From Simmondsia chinensis (taxonomy: Eukaryota; Streptophyta; Magnoliopsida; Caryophyllales; Simmondsiaceae), in the NCBI GenBank assembly GCA_018398585.1, contig JAGTTD010000008.1, positions 26,125,172-26,189,171 on the forward strand: a stretch of 64,000 bases of DNA. The letters run 5' to 3'. A program made the translations under genes and the position numbers. Positions 43,417-56,500 of the stretch are shown here, piece by piece (the stretch's first letter is position 1; each line of letters opens with the position of its first letter). A model generated the notes under the pieces. The model did no database searches and had not been told where the DNA came from. It saw nothing but the letters and a program-made list of their open reading frames with translations.

Positions 43417-44215
43417 ATCTCATACTCGTCCTATACCCAATTAGTCCCTTAAGGATCTACTAACTCATTGGATATAACAATTTCCATATCGACATGACTT
43501 TGTCATTCTTTCGCTCAAATGTTTTTGAATTATAAGAATTTTCTGAGCTAACAAGGCTACTTTACAACTTCTCAACTCATTAGTGCAGCTACAATGAAAA
43601 ATTATGTGACATTTTCCCATTAATTGGCTCCTACTCTAAGGGTAAACACATATTCTGACATCAAATGTCTAGAATCCTTATCAAAATAGTCGGGTTATAT
43701 AAGTCCAATATCCTATTCTTGTAATCTCATGAACGCTTGATCCTACATAGTTGGCTTTTCCTAGGTATTCATACTGAACAAACTGGAAAACCAAATCTTA
43801 ACCATTGAAAATAATCATGCATTATACTAATTATTAGAATGTCATCCACATGCAATACCAAAAAAGTGATTGATTTCTACTACATTGCTTGTAAACACAT
43901 GGTTCATCAACCATTTGGTAAAACCTACATGATTTGATAGCTTCATTGATTCTAATATTCCATGAACAAGATGGTTATCCACTACAAAAAAGTGGCCAAT
44001 AGCAACAAAGCAGTTTCTGTTGCTATTGGCTATTTTTTTGTTACTATTGCTTTTAGCAACAGAATTTTGTCTGTTACTACGTTTTTGCTATTGCCACTAT
44101 CACTAAAAGTTATAGCAACAGAAAATGCGAGTTGTTGCTATTGTACCTCAGTAGCAACAAACTGGTCATTGTTGCTAGATTTGTTACTATTGCCTTTTAC
44201 AACAACATGATGACT

Positions 44216-44339
44216 GTTGCTATTGGTTACAGCAACAAAGTACTTTCTGTTGCTATTGGCTACAGCAACAAAGTGCTTTCTGTAGCTATTGGTTACAGCA
44301 ACAAAGTGCTTTCTGTAGCTATTGGTTATAGCAGCAACA
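44216..44339. repeat. 33-bp subterminal tandem repeat, about 3.5 units
   Basis: Units of the form ttgctattggttacagc + aacaaagtgctttctg repeat with few changes. They create a false peptide repeat (VAIGYSNKVLS) on the plus strand. Confidence 0.9.
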
Positions 44340-45738
44340 AAGCTACATCAATATCATTACAGTTCTGTCACTATTGCTTTTAATAACATTATTGTACTTC
44401 TGTTTCTAAATTTCGTATTTTTCAAACAATTCGAACACATAATTGAAAATAACAAAACCAAAAACCCTACATCATCATCATACCAACGAACAAATTTGTC
44501 ATGCATTACATACAACTAGAATCATCTATAAATCCAAACAAAAAAACACATAGTTGAGCAAAACAAAACATTGAATATAATTCTTCCCATCATATGCAGG
44601 TTTAGCAAAAACACATAATAAACATCACTCCCCATCTTCCACTGCATCATCCTCGTCTTCTAAGACATCATTCCCATCTTGTTGCTCACTTTATCTTCAC
44701 GAGCTCAACTAGCTTCCTGTAAAATAAAGATAAACAAACCAAAACTTTTGTAAGGGTGGAGATCACTTGTCTTTAGAGTAGGTAGCCGCATGTCAAAAGT
44801 GAATCGAGTGTTTTAAGTAAAAAAATAGTCATGTTGCAATAGCTAGCAAGGCAAACGTTTAAAAGAGAGCAATGCAAATCCAAAGCAATTAAATAAACAA
44901 TATCCAACAGGGCCTAAAGAAAAGGTTAAATTAATTAAGTAGTCTACAAATTCATTACAAACAACCCATAGGAAAAGGTTAAATTAATTAAGTATCCTAC
45001 ACTTAGAATATATAAATATCATTAAAATAAGACATAATATTAGTAAAAGTACATTTAATTACATATATTAATCTCTTATTGACCATAGGAACAGTGTAAG
45101 ATTTGTTACAAGACTCAAATTCCATGTAATTTGTATTTTACTAACTATTATCTGAATCAACAACTCAAATTCACTACACAAGCACCAAAACAAATCAAAA
45201 GCTAAAAAATATGACAAAAACAGAACTCATTATCATGAAGCATCAAACATTAGAATCTGATACATTAGAACTCATTGAAATCTACATTTTTAAGAAAAGA
45301 AATATCTTAAAGCACCATATGCTTAGTTCATATTTTCTCAAAATCAAGCATAAATCGAACAAACTAATCATTATAGCATACGTCAAAACTAACACTACAC
45401 CAAACACTAACACATTAGATAATCATATATTAAAATATTCAATCCTCAACAAATTGAGTGTAATCTTACATTAAACTACTGAATCTTCAACAAATTAGCA
45501 GGAATCTTACATTAACCCTATTTTATTACAAACTAACCCTATTTTGTACCTGAAACAACAAAACGATGAAACAAAAGAGTGAAGACCTCAAGATGAGATT
45601 TATAATACTTTCAAACAATGTAAACCTAGTATAATCGGACAGTGAACTGCGAATTAAACTATATCACAACCGAAATTGAAGCACGAACACTACAAGAAAA
45701 AGACGATTTAGTATCAGAAAATTTTTGATACTAAAAGC

Positions 45739-46050
45739 TTATTTTCCGATACTCTCATCAAGTGGATCATCTGACTCTCCATCATCAATACTCTCATCAT
45801 TAACATCGGTAGTTAACAACTCATCTCCATGAAAAATGGAAAAATTTGTATGAACCCCCTTCCAAACTAAGTGTTCACGAACAATGTCTGGTTGAACAAA
45901 CATCACAGAACCACATATCTTACACGGGCACTTGATCCTACCATTCAAAGATGTAGTACTTTTTGCAGTGCTTATGTATTGTTCCACTCCATTCATAAAT
46001 TCTTGACTAAACCTGGGCAAATTTATCCAACTTGTTTGACCATCCATCAA
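45739..46050 (-). pseudogene. CACTA (En/Spm) transposase-associated domain fragment
   Basis: A 103-residue minus-strand frame reads MDGQTSWINLPRFSQEFMNG, then IKCPCKICGS, REHLVWKGV and FHGDELL. The pattern W-x-n-F-x-x-GV..F...A, CPC..C, HL...G, WHGE is the transposase-associated zinc-binding domain at the N-terminus of plant CACTA transposases. The transposase core is missing. Confidence 0.8.
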
Positions 46051-46999
46051 TCACTTCTCCTATAGAAGTCAAATTGAGAAGCATCACAAATTAGTTAATT
46101 CTTATAACTAGATTAAAGTCTATACTCATAATACAAAAAGTTTCCTAGTATAAAATCTTCTTACATAGAAACGTATATTAGTGTCAATATATCAACCATA
46201 TATTAGCACAACAAAGTACAACAATATCACAAATGTTGCAGATCAAATAATAATAGATAACAACATGTCACATTTAACAAACTTGAACCTCATTTACATC
46301 ATCTTCATGAGTATAATCAATTACAAGCTCATTTTTCAATTAAAATTCCACTTCTAATTTCCATATTTAATTTTCTCAATCTCTAGTTTCCGACCAAAAA
46401 TAATAAAAAATTAATTATAAAAGAAATACCTTCACCAACATAACAAATTTTCAATTACTTTCTCCTTTCTCTCACTCTCTACACACATATTGGCATCCCA
46501 ATAGAGAACTCAACTAAAATCCAAATGGAAAATTCGGAACTTTTAGTTGTCACAATAAGTGAACATTACCACCAACAACTAGCAAATGAACATTCATGCA
46601 AAAGTAACAAGAAATTCCAACAGTTACCAAAACCCCTAAAATACACCAAAAACGTGCACTTAAAACCCTAATTTCAATAGCTTCATTCACTTCTAAACCC
46701 TAATTTACATCAAAATCCAACGAAGTTAACAAAAAAATTGGATAAATTGAAGAACATATCAACAAAAAAAGAGACTGTAATACAACAAATAGCATAGGTT
46801 AACTCACTGGAAAGGAGACGAGAATGGAAACGTGGATAAGCAAACTGATGAAGAAGAAAAGGAAGAATGAAGAAAGTTAAAAGAATGAAAAAATCGTGCA
46901 ATTTAAGTAATTTTGGAGAATAAAAATAGAGCGGGAGCGGGAGAAGGAAATTTGAGAGAGTGAGAGATGAAAATCGAGAGGGAAGAGTAGGGGAGCAGG

Positions 47000-47285
47000 G
47001 CGGCATAGAAAACCGCGTCTAACGCGGTTTTTAGGTAATTGAACCGCGTTTCCTAGATGTGGTTTACAAGGAAACCGAGTCTACGGGATGCTGTTTAATT
47101 TCGTGTCAAACGCGTCCATGAGACGCGATTTTATTTATGTAATTTTATTTAAATGTTGCTGGACACTGGTAATAAGCCGCGTTAAGTAAATGCGGGTTTA
47201 TCTTAAAATAAATGCTTTTTGTTAACGCGGTTTTATTTGAATATAACCGTGGTTTTTGAATGCGGTTTATTTGCTGCCACGTGAA
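47000..47285. repeat. AACGCGGTTT-rich cluster inside the inner CACTA
   Basis: Variants of aaaccgcgt and acgcggttt occur about nine times in both orientations over 280 bp, in otherwise AT-rich DNA. They may be binding-site repeats of this or of another small element. Confidence 0.6.
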
Positions 47286-48715
47286 CCCAAACAAGTAAAT
47301 ATTTTATTTTCAGCATTATTTTTTTTATTTTTTTTATTTTTGAGCATTATTTTGGGAACTGGCTCTAATATATATTTTATAGTCTAGTATCATAAAATAT
47401 TCGATACAACAGGATAACAACTCAATTGTATCGGAAAACCTTAGATACTATAGAATTTTTAGTATCGGCTACAAAATTTTCTGATACAATAACAATTTTT
47501 CGGCCACAATGCGCCAGCATGTTGCTTTAAGTGTCCATAACCTTAGTATCGGTAGCATGTGTCCGATACAATTAATGTCTTTTTGTATTGGTTCACATAT
47601 CCGATACTAAATTTTTCGATACTAAAGGTCATTTTTCTTGTAGTGAAAATTGATACCTTCACAATAGAGTCAAACTTGCAGTGTCAAACCCTTTCTCTCT
47701 ACCAGACCTACAACAGGGACACAAAACTAAATTAAAGAAGTGAAGAGCCAAGTGAAGGGACGAGCAAAAGAGAAAGCGTAGAGACGAGCGAGAGAGAGAG
47801 AGCGTACAGGAGCGAGAGAGAGGGTGAAGCGAGCGAACAGGGAGAGAGTGAAGCAGGCGACAGAGAGAGAGTGAAGCAGGCGAACAGGGAGAGGAGTGTC
47901 AAACCCTTGTGATTTAGGGCATATTTTTTATTTTATAAAATATTAATTAAAATTTTAATACCAAAATTTGGGCTTTGGCCGGAATATTTTACCCAAAAAT
48001 TTGTGAATTGACATAAAATTTTAAATTCTTGCCAATATTAAATTTATGTAATGTATTTAGAGGACAAAAAAGTTAATATAATTGAATTATCTATATGTCT
48101 TTGACAAATTATTTTTTATTTTTTTTACAACGTAATATTGGAGGGAAGTAAAAATTCGTTTCTTACCTCATGACATATAAAAAATTTTCTATTAAAATAC
48201 CTTTACTAACAAACACCAGTGTACTGTTGGTAATGCTATATAGAATACCAACAGACTGATTTTTTGTTACAAAAGGGGTAAGCTTTGTATGAGATTTTGC
48301 ATTTGCAACAAAAGAAAATTTTTGTTGCTCTTGGTAAATCAATTGTAACAAAAAATTTTCAAATTTGTTACTATTGGTCACTTTTTTTATAGTGTTATTT
48401 GAGTCTACAAATAAAATCCTTCAATTTTCTTGTCATATACTCTGAATTCTTGGCTACACGTATCGTATTAAATCTTTCGTAAGATGACAAGAATAAAAGT
48501 CATCTTCACATCCATTTGCTTGACCTCATCATAATGAAATGCAATGGATAAGTTTATCCTTATGGGCTTAAGCACAGTAATTATCCAGAATGTCTCGTCA
48601 TAAATGATCCTTCCTCTCTGGGTACAAGCCTTGCTAGCAGTCTTGGTTTGAAGGTCTTTACCTTCCCGTCCACTTCTCTCTTTCTCTTGTAGATTCATTT
48701 CAATCCAACAGTCTT

Positions 48716-49499
48716 AGGGCCTATTTAGGATCACTTATTTTGAGGAAATAAGTACTTTTTTTTGGAAATATCACTTTTCTTGATTTGGAGGGTGTTTGGC
48801 AGACATCAAAAAACACTTTTTATTGAAAGCAGAAGCTGTTTTTTTGCTTATAAGCAGAAGCAAAAATTTGGTGCTTCTGATTATAAGCAGAAGTAGAATG
48901 AAAAACTTAAAATTTTCAGGACAATAATTCCCCTACTCAAAACATTAAAAATTTTCATATCCTTACATAAATATCATCTTTCAAAACCATAGCACTTATA
49001 CTATCTATATACAAGTTTAAAATGTATGAGTGTATATATATATATATATATATATTGTATTTATTTTACTTAATAATAATAACAACAATAATAAGAATAA
49101 TACTAACAATAGTCATTTTAAGTTTTTAAGAAACAAACTGAATTTTGAGAAAAATTAAATAAAATATATATTATTTTTACTTTACAATTCATTATTATTT
49201 TATAAAAATTTAAAACATAAAATGATTAATATATACTAAAAAAAACTATTTAAAAGCAATTCCATATCCAAACACTATTAACTATAAAAGCCTTCTGCCC
49301 ATGTCCTTTTTGATAATGTTTAAGAAAAAAGCTCCTTTCTTAAACACTGCCAAACACTAACACTAATAAAATAAATGTTTCTGGCTAGTTGGGCCAAACA
49401 CAAACAGTTTCCTCAAAATAGCACTTTTGAAGAAGTGCTTTTACAGAAAATGCTTTTGAAATAAGCAGTTTTTTCACAACAGTGCCAAATAGGCCCTTA
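48716..49499. mobile_element. hAT-like MITE (about 780 bp)
   Basis: The ends agggcctatttaggatcac and, inward from the right, aagggcctatttggcactg are imperfect inverted repeats. Subterminal aagcagaag and ataagcag words occur on both sides. The ends resemble GGGCCTATTTGG-type hAT MITEs. No matching 8-bp duplication was found. It interrupts a copia RT. Confidence 0.65.
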
Positions 49500-49721
49500 A
49501 TGCCTTTCGATGCCTCTACGTGTTCCCAAACATGGTTAGATAAAATTTACTCTAACTTTGATTTAAATTTTTTGACCTATTGGCTTTTATCTTTATTTTT
49601 AAATGCTTTGTTACAGTTAAAAGGATCAGATTCATTATCATGCTTAATTGTTAGGCCTATCAACATGTATCTATTAGGCACATTGACATTTCTCCCACTA
49701 CACGTAGGCGCTCATACATTT

Positions 49722-50505
49722 AGGCTCTATTTGGCACGTGGAATTGGAATTAGACTGTGTAATTGCAATTATAATTCCAATTTTCTTGGAATTAGAATTC
49801 TAATGGAATTAAAATTCCATTGTTTGGTTCATCAAAGGCACTGGAGGCTAGAATTATAGTTACATAATGATTCAAATTGTCAAGGATTTAGGCCAATCAA
49901 GTTGGAGTATTTTGAATTTTAAATCGATTTTTAATTAATCGGGTTAGATCTTTTCATGCTTGAGTCATCTTAGTTTTGGGACAAACAAGTTGTATCATTT
50001 CAAATTTGGAGTCACCTTAGTATGAGATTGAGATGGGTTGGGTCATTTTGGATTTGCATCATATTAAGTTTTGGGTCAATTTGGTAGGATCATTTCTACT
50101 TTGGCTTAGCTTGTTTACATCACATTTAAGTCAAGTAGTTTCATTTTTTTGGATTTGAGTCATCTCGAATTTTGGGTCAGTTGGATTGGGTCACTTTGAA
50201 CTTTGAGCTAAGGGGATTTTGGTCATTTCAAGTTCAAGTCATTTTAGATTTTGAGTCATCTTGAGTTTGGATTAATCAAGTGGAGTTATTTTGGGTTTCA
50301 GGTTAATGGAATTAATATAGAATTGCAATTCCTTACCCCCGCCCCCAAGGAATTGGAAAGTATGATTTTCAGTTAAGATCCAATTCCATCAAATTGGCTA
50401 GTGGAATTATAATTCTAATTTAAGCAGTGAACCAAAAAACAGAATTGAAATTTGGGGCTCCAGTTTCAATCTCAAGTCCAATTCCATATTCCAAACACAA
50501 CATTT
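49722..50505. mobile_element. MITE-like segment with degenerate inner repeats
   Basis: Dense ggaattggaatt / aattccaatt words at 49738-49830 and at 50330-50490 face each other as inverted similarity. Between them (49870-50300) is a degenerate direct repeat of gggtcattttgga / gagtcatcttgag type. Termini were not resolved. Confidence 0.5.
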
Positions 50506-50738
50506 GTGTAACATTAAACTAGCTGGGAATGAATTGATTGCATCAACCATATTCTAAGTCGTATCATGCTATTAAGATACAATTTCTAGTATTGTCATGT
50601 TATCTAACACGAGCTTATTTCAACTCTTATGGTTATTTACAAAACCTTCTTATGTGTCTCATTTTTATACTCAAAATGTTATTTTAGAAAACTATTTGTA
50701 TCTATTAATAAGAATTTTGTATTAATAGGCTGAGAACA

Positions 50739-52130
50739 TGTTGGAATGGATCATACTCGAAAAAGAATAAAAAAAACTCAAAAGACAAGCACTTTCGAAG
50801 ATGTCGCAAAGAAAACTCGACAAAGTTCACAAAATTGACTAGTCGGGCAAAAATTTTGCAGAAAAGTCTCTCTTGGGTGTGATGTTCTATTGACTAAGCA
50901 AAGGATAAATCAATCAAGCACTTTGGCAACCAACTAAGCCTAAACCGTGCAGAATGTTAAAACAAGAGTATCTATGATCCAATAATATCCTGGGATGGTG
51001 ACTGTGCCACTGGGATCACGTAGTTGCCTTTGAGACTTTGTTTCAATATGTAGTTTTCTGCATAAATCATCATGGACCAAAATTTACACATGTTTTAAGT
51101 TACATAGTGACTAGCGATATGATCGATCGACCTATAGGCCGATAGATAGGCCATGCTTGTCTTCAGCTTATGTCTTTATAAAAATACTTACCTAGAGTTT
51201 TGGATCCTTTTCTCTTTCAAATTTTCTCCCCTCTTTCTCAAGCTGCCATTTGGAACCAAGTTTTACCAATAAGGCCAAAGCGCACAAGAAGATGCAAACA
51301 CGGATCATACAAGGGATCATGGCATCATCAATCTAGAGATTCGACATCTCTACGAGTTTTCCTTTCCTTGTTCTAGTTTATTATGTATTCTTGAGACTAA
51401 GATGGAGGATTAAACTCTATATTTAGGGATAATAGATGAATATTCATCCAGATCCTAGATATTGTGATTTTGTTTGTTAATGACTTTTGTTATACGATTT
51501 CCATACTTAATGGGGGCAATTGTCTTATATAATTGGATTTTCTTTTATATTATGGTAACTATGTTCGATTTTTCAATTAATTCGTGTATTGTCTTGAGCT
51601 TGTAACATAGAATTTGTGTAATGGGTTTTCATTAGCAATTATTGGTTGTAGTTACTCAACCCAAAGCACGTATTTAACAATTAATTAGCATTGAATTATG
51701 AGTTACAAGGGAAATTTTGAGTACTATGGAATTATGAGTTATATTTAGATGGAATTTTCCCATAGACTAATTCATTACTATACAATCTAGTTGGATGTTA
51801 ACTCGAATTTAGAGCTTATAGCCTAAATTCTTAAATTCATTGTCATAATCAGTCATATAGTGTGCGTCTGAGATTGGTAAACTCGAAGTTGGTCCCTGAA
51901 CTACTTGATTGCTTGATTGTTATCATAATTATTCTCTTTATATTTAGTTTTAATTTAATTTAATTATTCAAACTCAAAAACTAAACCCGATTTGCAATCA
52001 CTCAAAAAAGCCAACTTTAGTTTTATATTGATTCCCTATGCATACGATACCTATATACCTGCAAGTAGCCAAAACAAATTCATAAACTTGCAAGGGGGCA
52101 CAATTTATAACATACTTTAAAAACATATCA
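50739..52130 (+). repeat. Probable 5' LTR of an Athila-like gypsy element
   Basis: About 1.4 kb of non-coding DNA starts TGTTGGAATGG and ends ..ACATATCA directly before an Asp-tRNA-type primer-binding site. The length fits Athila-type LTRs. The 3' LTR is not in view and the start is tentative. Confidence 0.5.
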
Positions 52131-52136
52131 AAATTT

Positions 52137-52155
52137 TGGCACCATGCCAAGGAAC
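52137..52155 (+). promoter_or_regulatory. Degraded Athila-type primer-binding site
   Basis: tggcaccatgccaaggaac resembles TGGCGCCGTTGCCGGGGAA, the Asp-tRNA primer-binding site used by Athila and related gypsy elements; CpG decay explains most changes. Confidence 0.7.
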
Positions 52156-52227
52156 ATATAGTCATGGCTTAAAATAGATATTTGTTCTTGTGTTATTTTT
52201 TCTATTTTATTAAGCTAAATTTATTTA

Positions 52228-52676
52228 TGTTGCAAATATTGGATATTTTGTAGGTACAATTTTTATAGTCAGATTTGGATATTATTAAATATCCTAGAAA
52301 ATTAGAAATTATGTAAAAGATATTTATATGTGCGCGCGCACACACACACATATGTGTGTGTGTGTGTGTGTGACATGTGTCACATATGTGTCATCTTTGT
52401 ACTCTTCCATCTCATGACTTACCATGATTCCATGTGCTGATAAATATGCAATTGTATGTTAGACGGAGAAAACGTAGGAAGAAAAATAGAGAATTGAAAG
52501 AGAAATTGAGAGTTCCAAAGAATATTAAATAATAAAATATCAAGAGAATTATTTCTCTGAATCTCTAGTTCTGATATAAAATATTTGCTAGTTTTCTCTA
52601 GTTATATTTGGATTTACATTTTTGTTCTCTTCATTTTCCGTATAATATGTCTATAGTTTTATAACACGTTATCAGC
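52228..52676 (+). repeat. 5' LTR of the nested copia element
   Basis: Starts TGTTGCAAATATTGG and ends GTTTTATAACA. It contains a CA/TG microsatellite hairpin at about 52330-52375 that the 3' LTR lacks. It is followed by cgttatcagcacaagtctct, the shared putative primer-binding region. Confidence 0.88.
52330..52375. repeat. Palindromic (CA)n/(TG)n microsatellite
   Basis: gtgcgcgcgcac, then cacacacacatatgtgtgtg and more TG units: alternating purine-pyrimidine DNA able to fold back on itself. Confidence 0.9.
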
Positions 52677-52751
52677 ACAAGTCTCTAGCCAGCCGAGGAT
52701 CGTTAGATACTCGAGGTAAGTTTTTATTCCCTAATCTTTGTGATTTTAATT

Positions 52752-53540
52752 ATGTCTAACCTTACTAATCTTGAATTTACTGCTCTTGATATATTTGGCA
52801 AAAATTATATGCTTCAAACCCCTGATTTTGAGAGTCACCTTAATGCTATGAATCTCAAAAATACAATTAAAAGGGAAAACTATGCATCCCTGCAAGATCG
52901 CGTCAAAGCTATGATAACTTTCAAGCATCATATCCCCGAAGGATTGAAAGCTGAGTATATTACTGTAAGGACCCATATGTCCTTTGGTTGAATTTAAAGG
53001 AGATGTTTGATCATCAAAAGTCTATGATCCTCCCTAAAGCTCGCTATGAATGGATTCACCTGCGATTGCAAGATTTTAAAACTGTAAGCGAGTATAACCC
53101 TGCGGTGTTTAGTATTACCTCTCAACTGAAATTAAATGGGGAAAATATTACTGAGGAGAAAATGTTAGACAAAACACTCTCTACTTTTTATGTCTCGAAT
53201 GTGCTCCTACAGCAGCAATATCGAGTACGAAATTTTAGAAAATACTCAGAGTTAATATCATGTCTCCTCATTGCTGAATAAAATAATGAATTAATGATGA
53301 AAAATCATTAGACACAACCAACTAGATTTGAGCCATTCTCTGAAGTGAATGCTTCGACATATGATCATCAGGGGCGTGGTTGAAGTCATAAACATGGTCG
53401 TAGACGGGGACGTTGGCCGTGGACGAAGTTATATTCGCAGTCCTAATAACTGGCACTATGGTACCCTAAATGGATCAAAATTTAAGACATCCACTAATGA
53501 CGAGGAGATGAAGGAAAGAAAAAAAGTTTAGTTTTTATAT
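52752..53540 (+). pseudogene. Copia gag remnant of the nested element
   Basis: The ATG at 52752 gives MSNLTNLEFTALDIFGKNYM, then NTIKRENYASLQDRVKAMI and GLKAEYITV before a stop at 52989. The next frame (52988-53281) continues LKEMFDHQKSMILPKARYEW and KKYSELISCLL-like text. Near 53350 GRGRG-type repeats appear. The zinc knuckle present in the sister copy is missing here. Confidence 0.85.
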
Positions 53541-56500
53541 TTTCTACTTTGCATATTCATAACTGGTTAAACTGCTTACTTTTTATTACTCGTTCATCCA
53601 TTCATATGGTCGGCTATGCCGCCTACTTATTATCAGTTATTCATATGGCTGTATTTCTGAGCCTATCTATTTATATACCACTCATTTAAAATAATAATAA
53701 TATTCTTTTTAGTATGTACTTCACGATATTTTCAGTTATATGTGTGAATTATAATTGATATGTTTTATTACCAAGGATTTGATGGGATTAACCATAATTT
53801 AAGTCTACTATTGTTTATCAAATCAAATGCTAATCTGATGATGAAATTTGAACAATTTTTCGAAAATGTTGAACATAGATATGATGGCTCTTCTTATATA
53901 CACAAAGTTAAAGTCTCAATTTGTGATGCCTATAAAATTTACTATCAAAATACGACTATTTAAAGTATTTTGTGATATTATGCTTATGTTTTTGTTAATA
54001 TTTATATGTGTATTTTATGTTTGAGTATGAATGGTGGAAATTCATGTCTCGAAGACAGTATAATAATAATAATAGGAATTCTAAACTTAATTAAAGGCTC
54101 CAGAAGAGCACATATCATGTTTCCTGAAGAAGCAATGTTTAATTGCGAGATACCTATTTGGGATGATTAACCAGAAGCTAACAAACCCAAAAGCCTTTAT
54201 TTTATAGCATGACTATTTGGGTCATTCGGGTATAAAAATGACTAATAGAGTTGTTGAAAATTCTCATACCCATTGAAGAACCAGAAGATTCTTATATTGG
54301 ATAAAACATCATGTGTTGCTTATATTTAGGGCAAAGTGATTACTATATTATACTCAATTGAAATTGGGTTTTGAGTCCCATGTATTTGAAAGAATACAAA
54401 TGGAATATATGTGGGCCAATTATTTAATCATATGGACCAATTCGGTTTTATATGATATTAAAAGAGGCCTCTACCTGTTGGTCACATGAATGTGGATGAT
54501 ACACTTATGATGTGATATTTGTGAAACTCCTTACATAAATAATCTGACTATTAGCTCAAGTCGTGGATTATATTATATGAAAATGCAGGAGAATATAATG
54601 ATTATTGTATGTCAATTGCACTACAATTGAATATCATATAAGCCACATATAGACACAAAATGGACTTGCAGATTTCTTTGATTGAACGCCTACAGTGAAT
54701 GGCTAGACCATTATTATTACCAACTTTTACATGGGTACATGTTATGATACAAGTTGCAGCACTAATCTGTATTAGACCAACTTATTATCATGGATCTCTC
54801 CAGTATAACTTGTCTCTGACGAGAACCAGATAGATATCCCATCTATGGATTTAGTTATATAACTTATGTCCTAATTACTACACCTCAATGCTGAAAGATG
54901 GGTCCAACATGGGGACTTAAAATTTATACCGGGTTTGAATTCTTGTCAAGTATAAAATATCTGGAGATATTAACTAGAAACATTTTATAGTATAGTTTGC
55001 TAATTATACATTTGACGAAACACAGTTTCCAGAATTAGGGGGAGAAAATCGAAAGTTGGAAAATGAGAATTTATGTGAAATGTACCATTGAACCAGGAGT
55101 TCAAAAGAATTGTTCACTTGTAAAATATTATAAGTTAATTCACAGATATATTTACTAATGGAAAGAGAGTGACCAAATAATTTGTCCTATAGATGCTCCT
55201 GCTCGAATTAATATCTCAATCGAGCGAGATTGTAATGTATTGATAAATGCATCAATAGCATGCTAGAAGCGTAGCAGATATATTGGTTCCAAATATATAA
55301 TCTAAGAAAGAAAATAGAGCAATAGAAAAGATTGGTCCCTCTATTATGAAATTTTGGAGGAGAAAAACTTTACAGAGATAATAATATGAAATTCCTCAAG
55401 ATTATCAGGTACCAAAAACTACTGAAATTGTTGAAATTATTGGAATTATGATGATAAAAAGATCCCTATGAATTATGGGATATGATGGAACTGAAATAAA
55501 AATTGATCAAATGTTTATATATACAGTAGCTACTGATTTGATCAAAGAAATTGAAGAATCTTGAACATGAGTTTGTTCAAGAATGCTAACAAAGAAATGA
55601 TTGGCCAAAATAGAAAGACACAATTTAGGCTAAATTAGTCATGTATAATTTTTGGCCCTAGTCAATGCCTAAAGGATAAAACTTGTAGGCTATATGTGAA
55701 TGCTAGTGCGAAATATAATGAGGTGGTAAAAAGCACAATTTGTAGCTTAAAGTTTATGATAAAGACCAGAAATAGATGGGACACACATAAGGAATGGATG
55801 CAATTAATTTGGAAGTCTCTATATGCGTCATATATACAGTAACAACTTATTTGTATTTATTACTCAAGATGATATTTATATGAAAGTCTCTGAAGGACCA
55901 AAGATGCCAGAAGCATACAGTTCAAAACCGCAGTATATATCTACTAAAAGAGAGATATGTTAATATAATCATGACTCCTAAAGAGTTTTAAAAAGCTGTT
56001 ACACACTAAAACCAAGAACTCGAGATAAAGGATCTCGAAAAGAAAAGATTTTGTCTCGACTTGTCGATCGAGCATTAATATGTATAGGATAGAGTATTAC
56101 TCTATTGATCAACTCATACCAATATGGTACTTAAATATTTCAATATGTTGTTTACTGCCTCAATTAAAGACCTCTTTCATCCTCAATGAGGTGATGGTCT
56201 CAATAAGGTAACAAATGAATTCTTGATTTTAAAAGTACCACACTTTGGTGTAATTGTTGCATTAATGTAACTGGTACAAGACCAAGTATAAGCTTCCTTC
56301 GATTAACTTGTCACTAGTATATGATATGGCACAAATGTTAAAGTATGAGAATGTGGTTAAATGTTTATCATAATGGAATAACCAATATAGCACTATTTCG
56401 TTATGTCAAACTTGCAATTAATTTTGCATGCAAATATCGGTTATTTAGTTGTCCAGAATATCAGGTAAGTGACAAATATAGCTATATTGCTATATTTTTG

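Larger units (their letters stand above)
45688..47645. mobile_element. Inner CACTA-type DNA transposon
   Basis: The termini CACTACAAGAAAAA are perfect inverted repeats over 14 bp and similar over 28 bp (..GATTTAGTATC / ..CCTTTAGTATC). Subterminal regions carry many gtatcgg and ccgatac words (47390-47630). Flanks are gaa and aaa, a 3-bp duplication with one change. It contains a piece of an En/Spm transposase gene but no catalytic domain. Confidence 0.9.
43980..48394. mobile_element. Outer CACTA-type DNA transposon (non-autonomous)
   Basis: The left end CACTACAAAAAAGTGGCCAA and the right end, read inward, CACTATAAAAAAAGTGACCA, continue as matching inverted repeats of about 30 bp (..ATAGCAACAAA / ..ATAGTAACAAA). 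Subterminal DNA is full of ttgctattgg and agcaacaaag words, as expected for transposase-binding repeats. No transposase is left in its own 2.4 kb. A second CACTA is inserted inside. A 3-bp target duplication is not evident (atc against tta). Confidence 0.82.
43417..49730 (-). mobile_element. Copia body split by CACTA and MITE insertions
   Basis: The RT N-terminal region reads SNHVWELVDASKGIK (49500-49570) and, after the MITE, DETFWIITVLKPIRINLSIAFHYDEVKQMDVK at 48468-48698. The RT active site FLVLHVDDILI and an RNase H-like text lie at 43420-43900. The pieces join into one minus-strand copia when the CACTA (43980-48394) and the MITE (48716-49499) are removed. All frames are broken; gag and integrase were not found. 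Confidence 0.75.

Noticed and set aside
44132..44383. Plus-strand open frame with the repeated peptide VAIGYSNKVLS
   Set aside because: It is the translation of the 33-bp CACTA subterminal tandem repeat; a repeat unit divisible by three keeps any frame open.
49482..49859. Plus-strand open frame of 125 residues
   Set aside because: Crosses a MITE end, antisense copia RT and another repeat; no motif on this strand, whereas the other strand reads copia RT.
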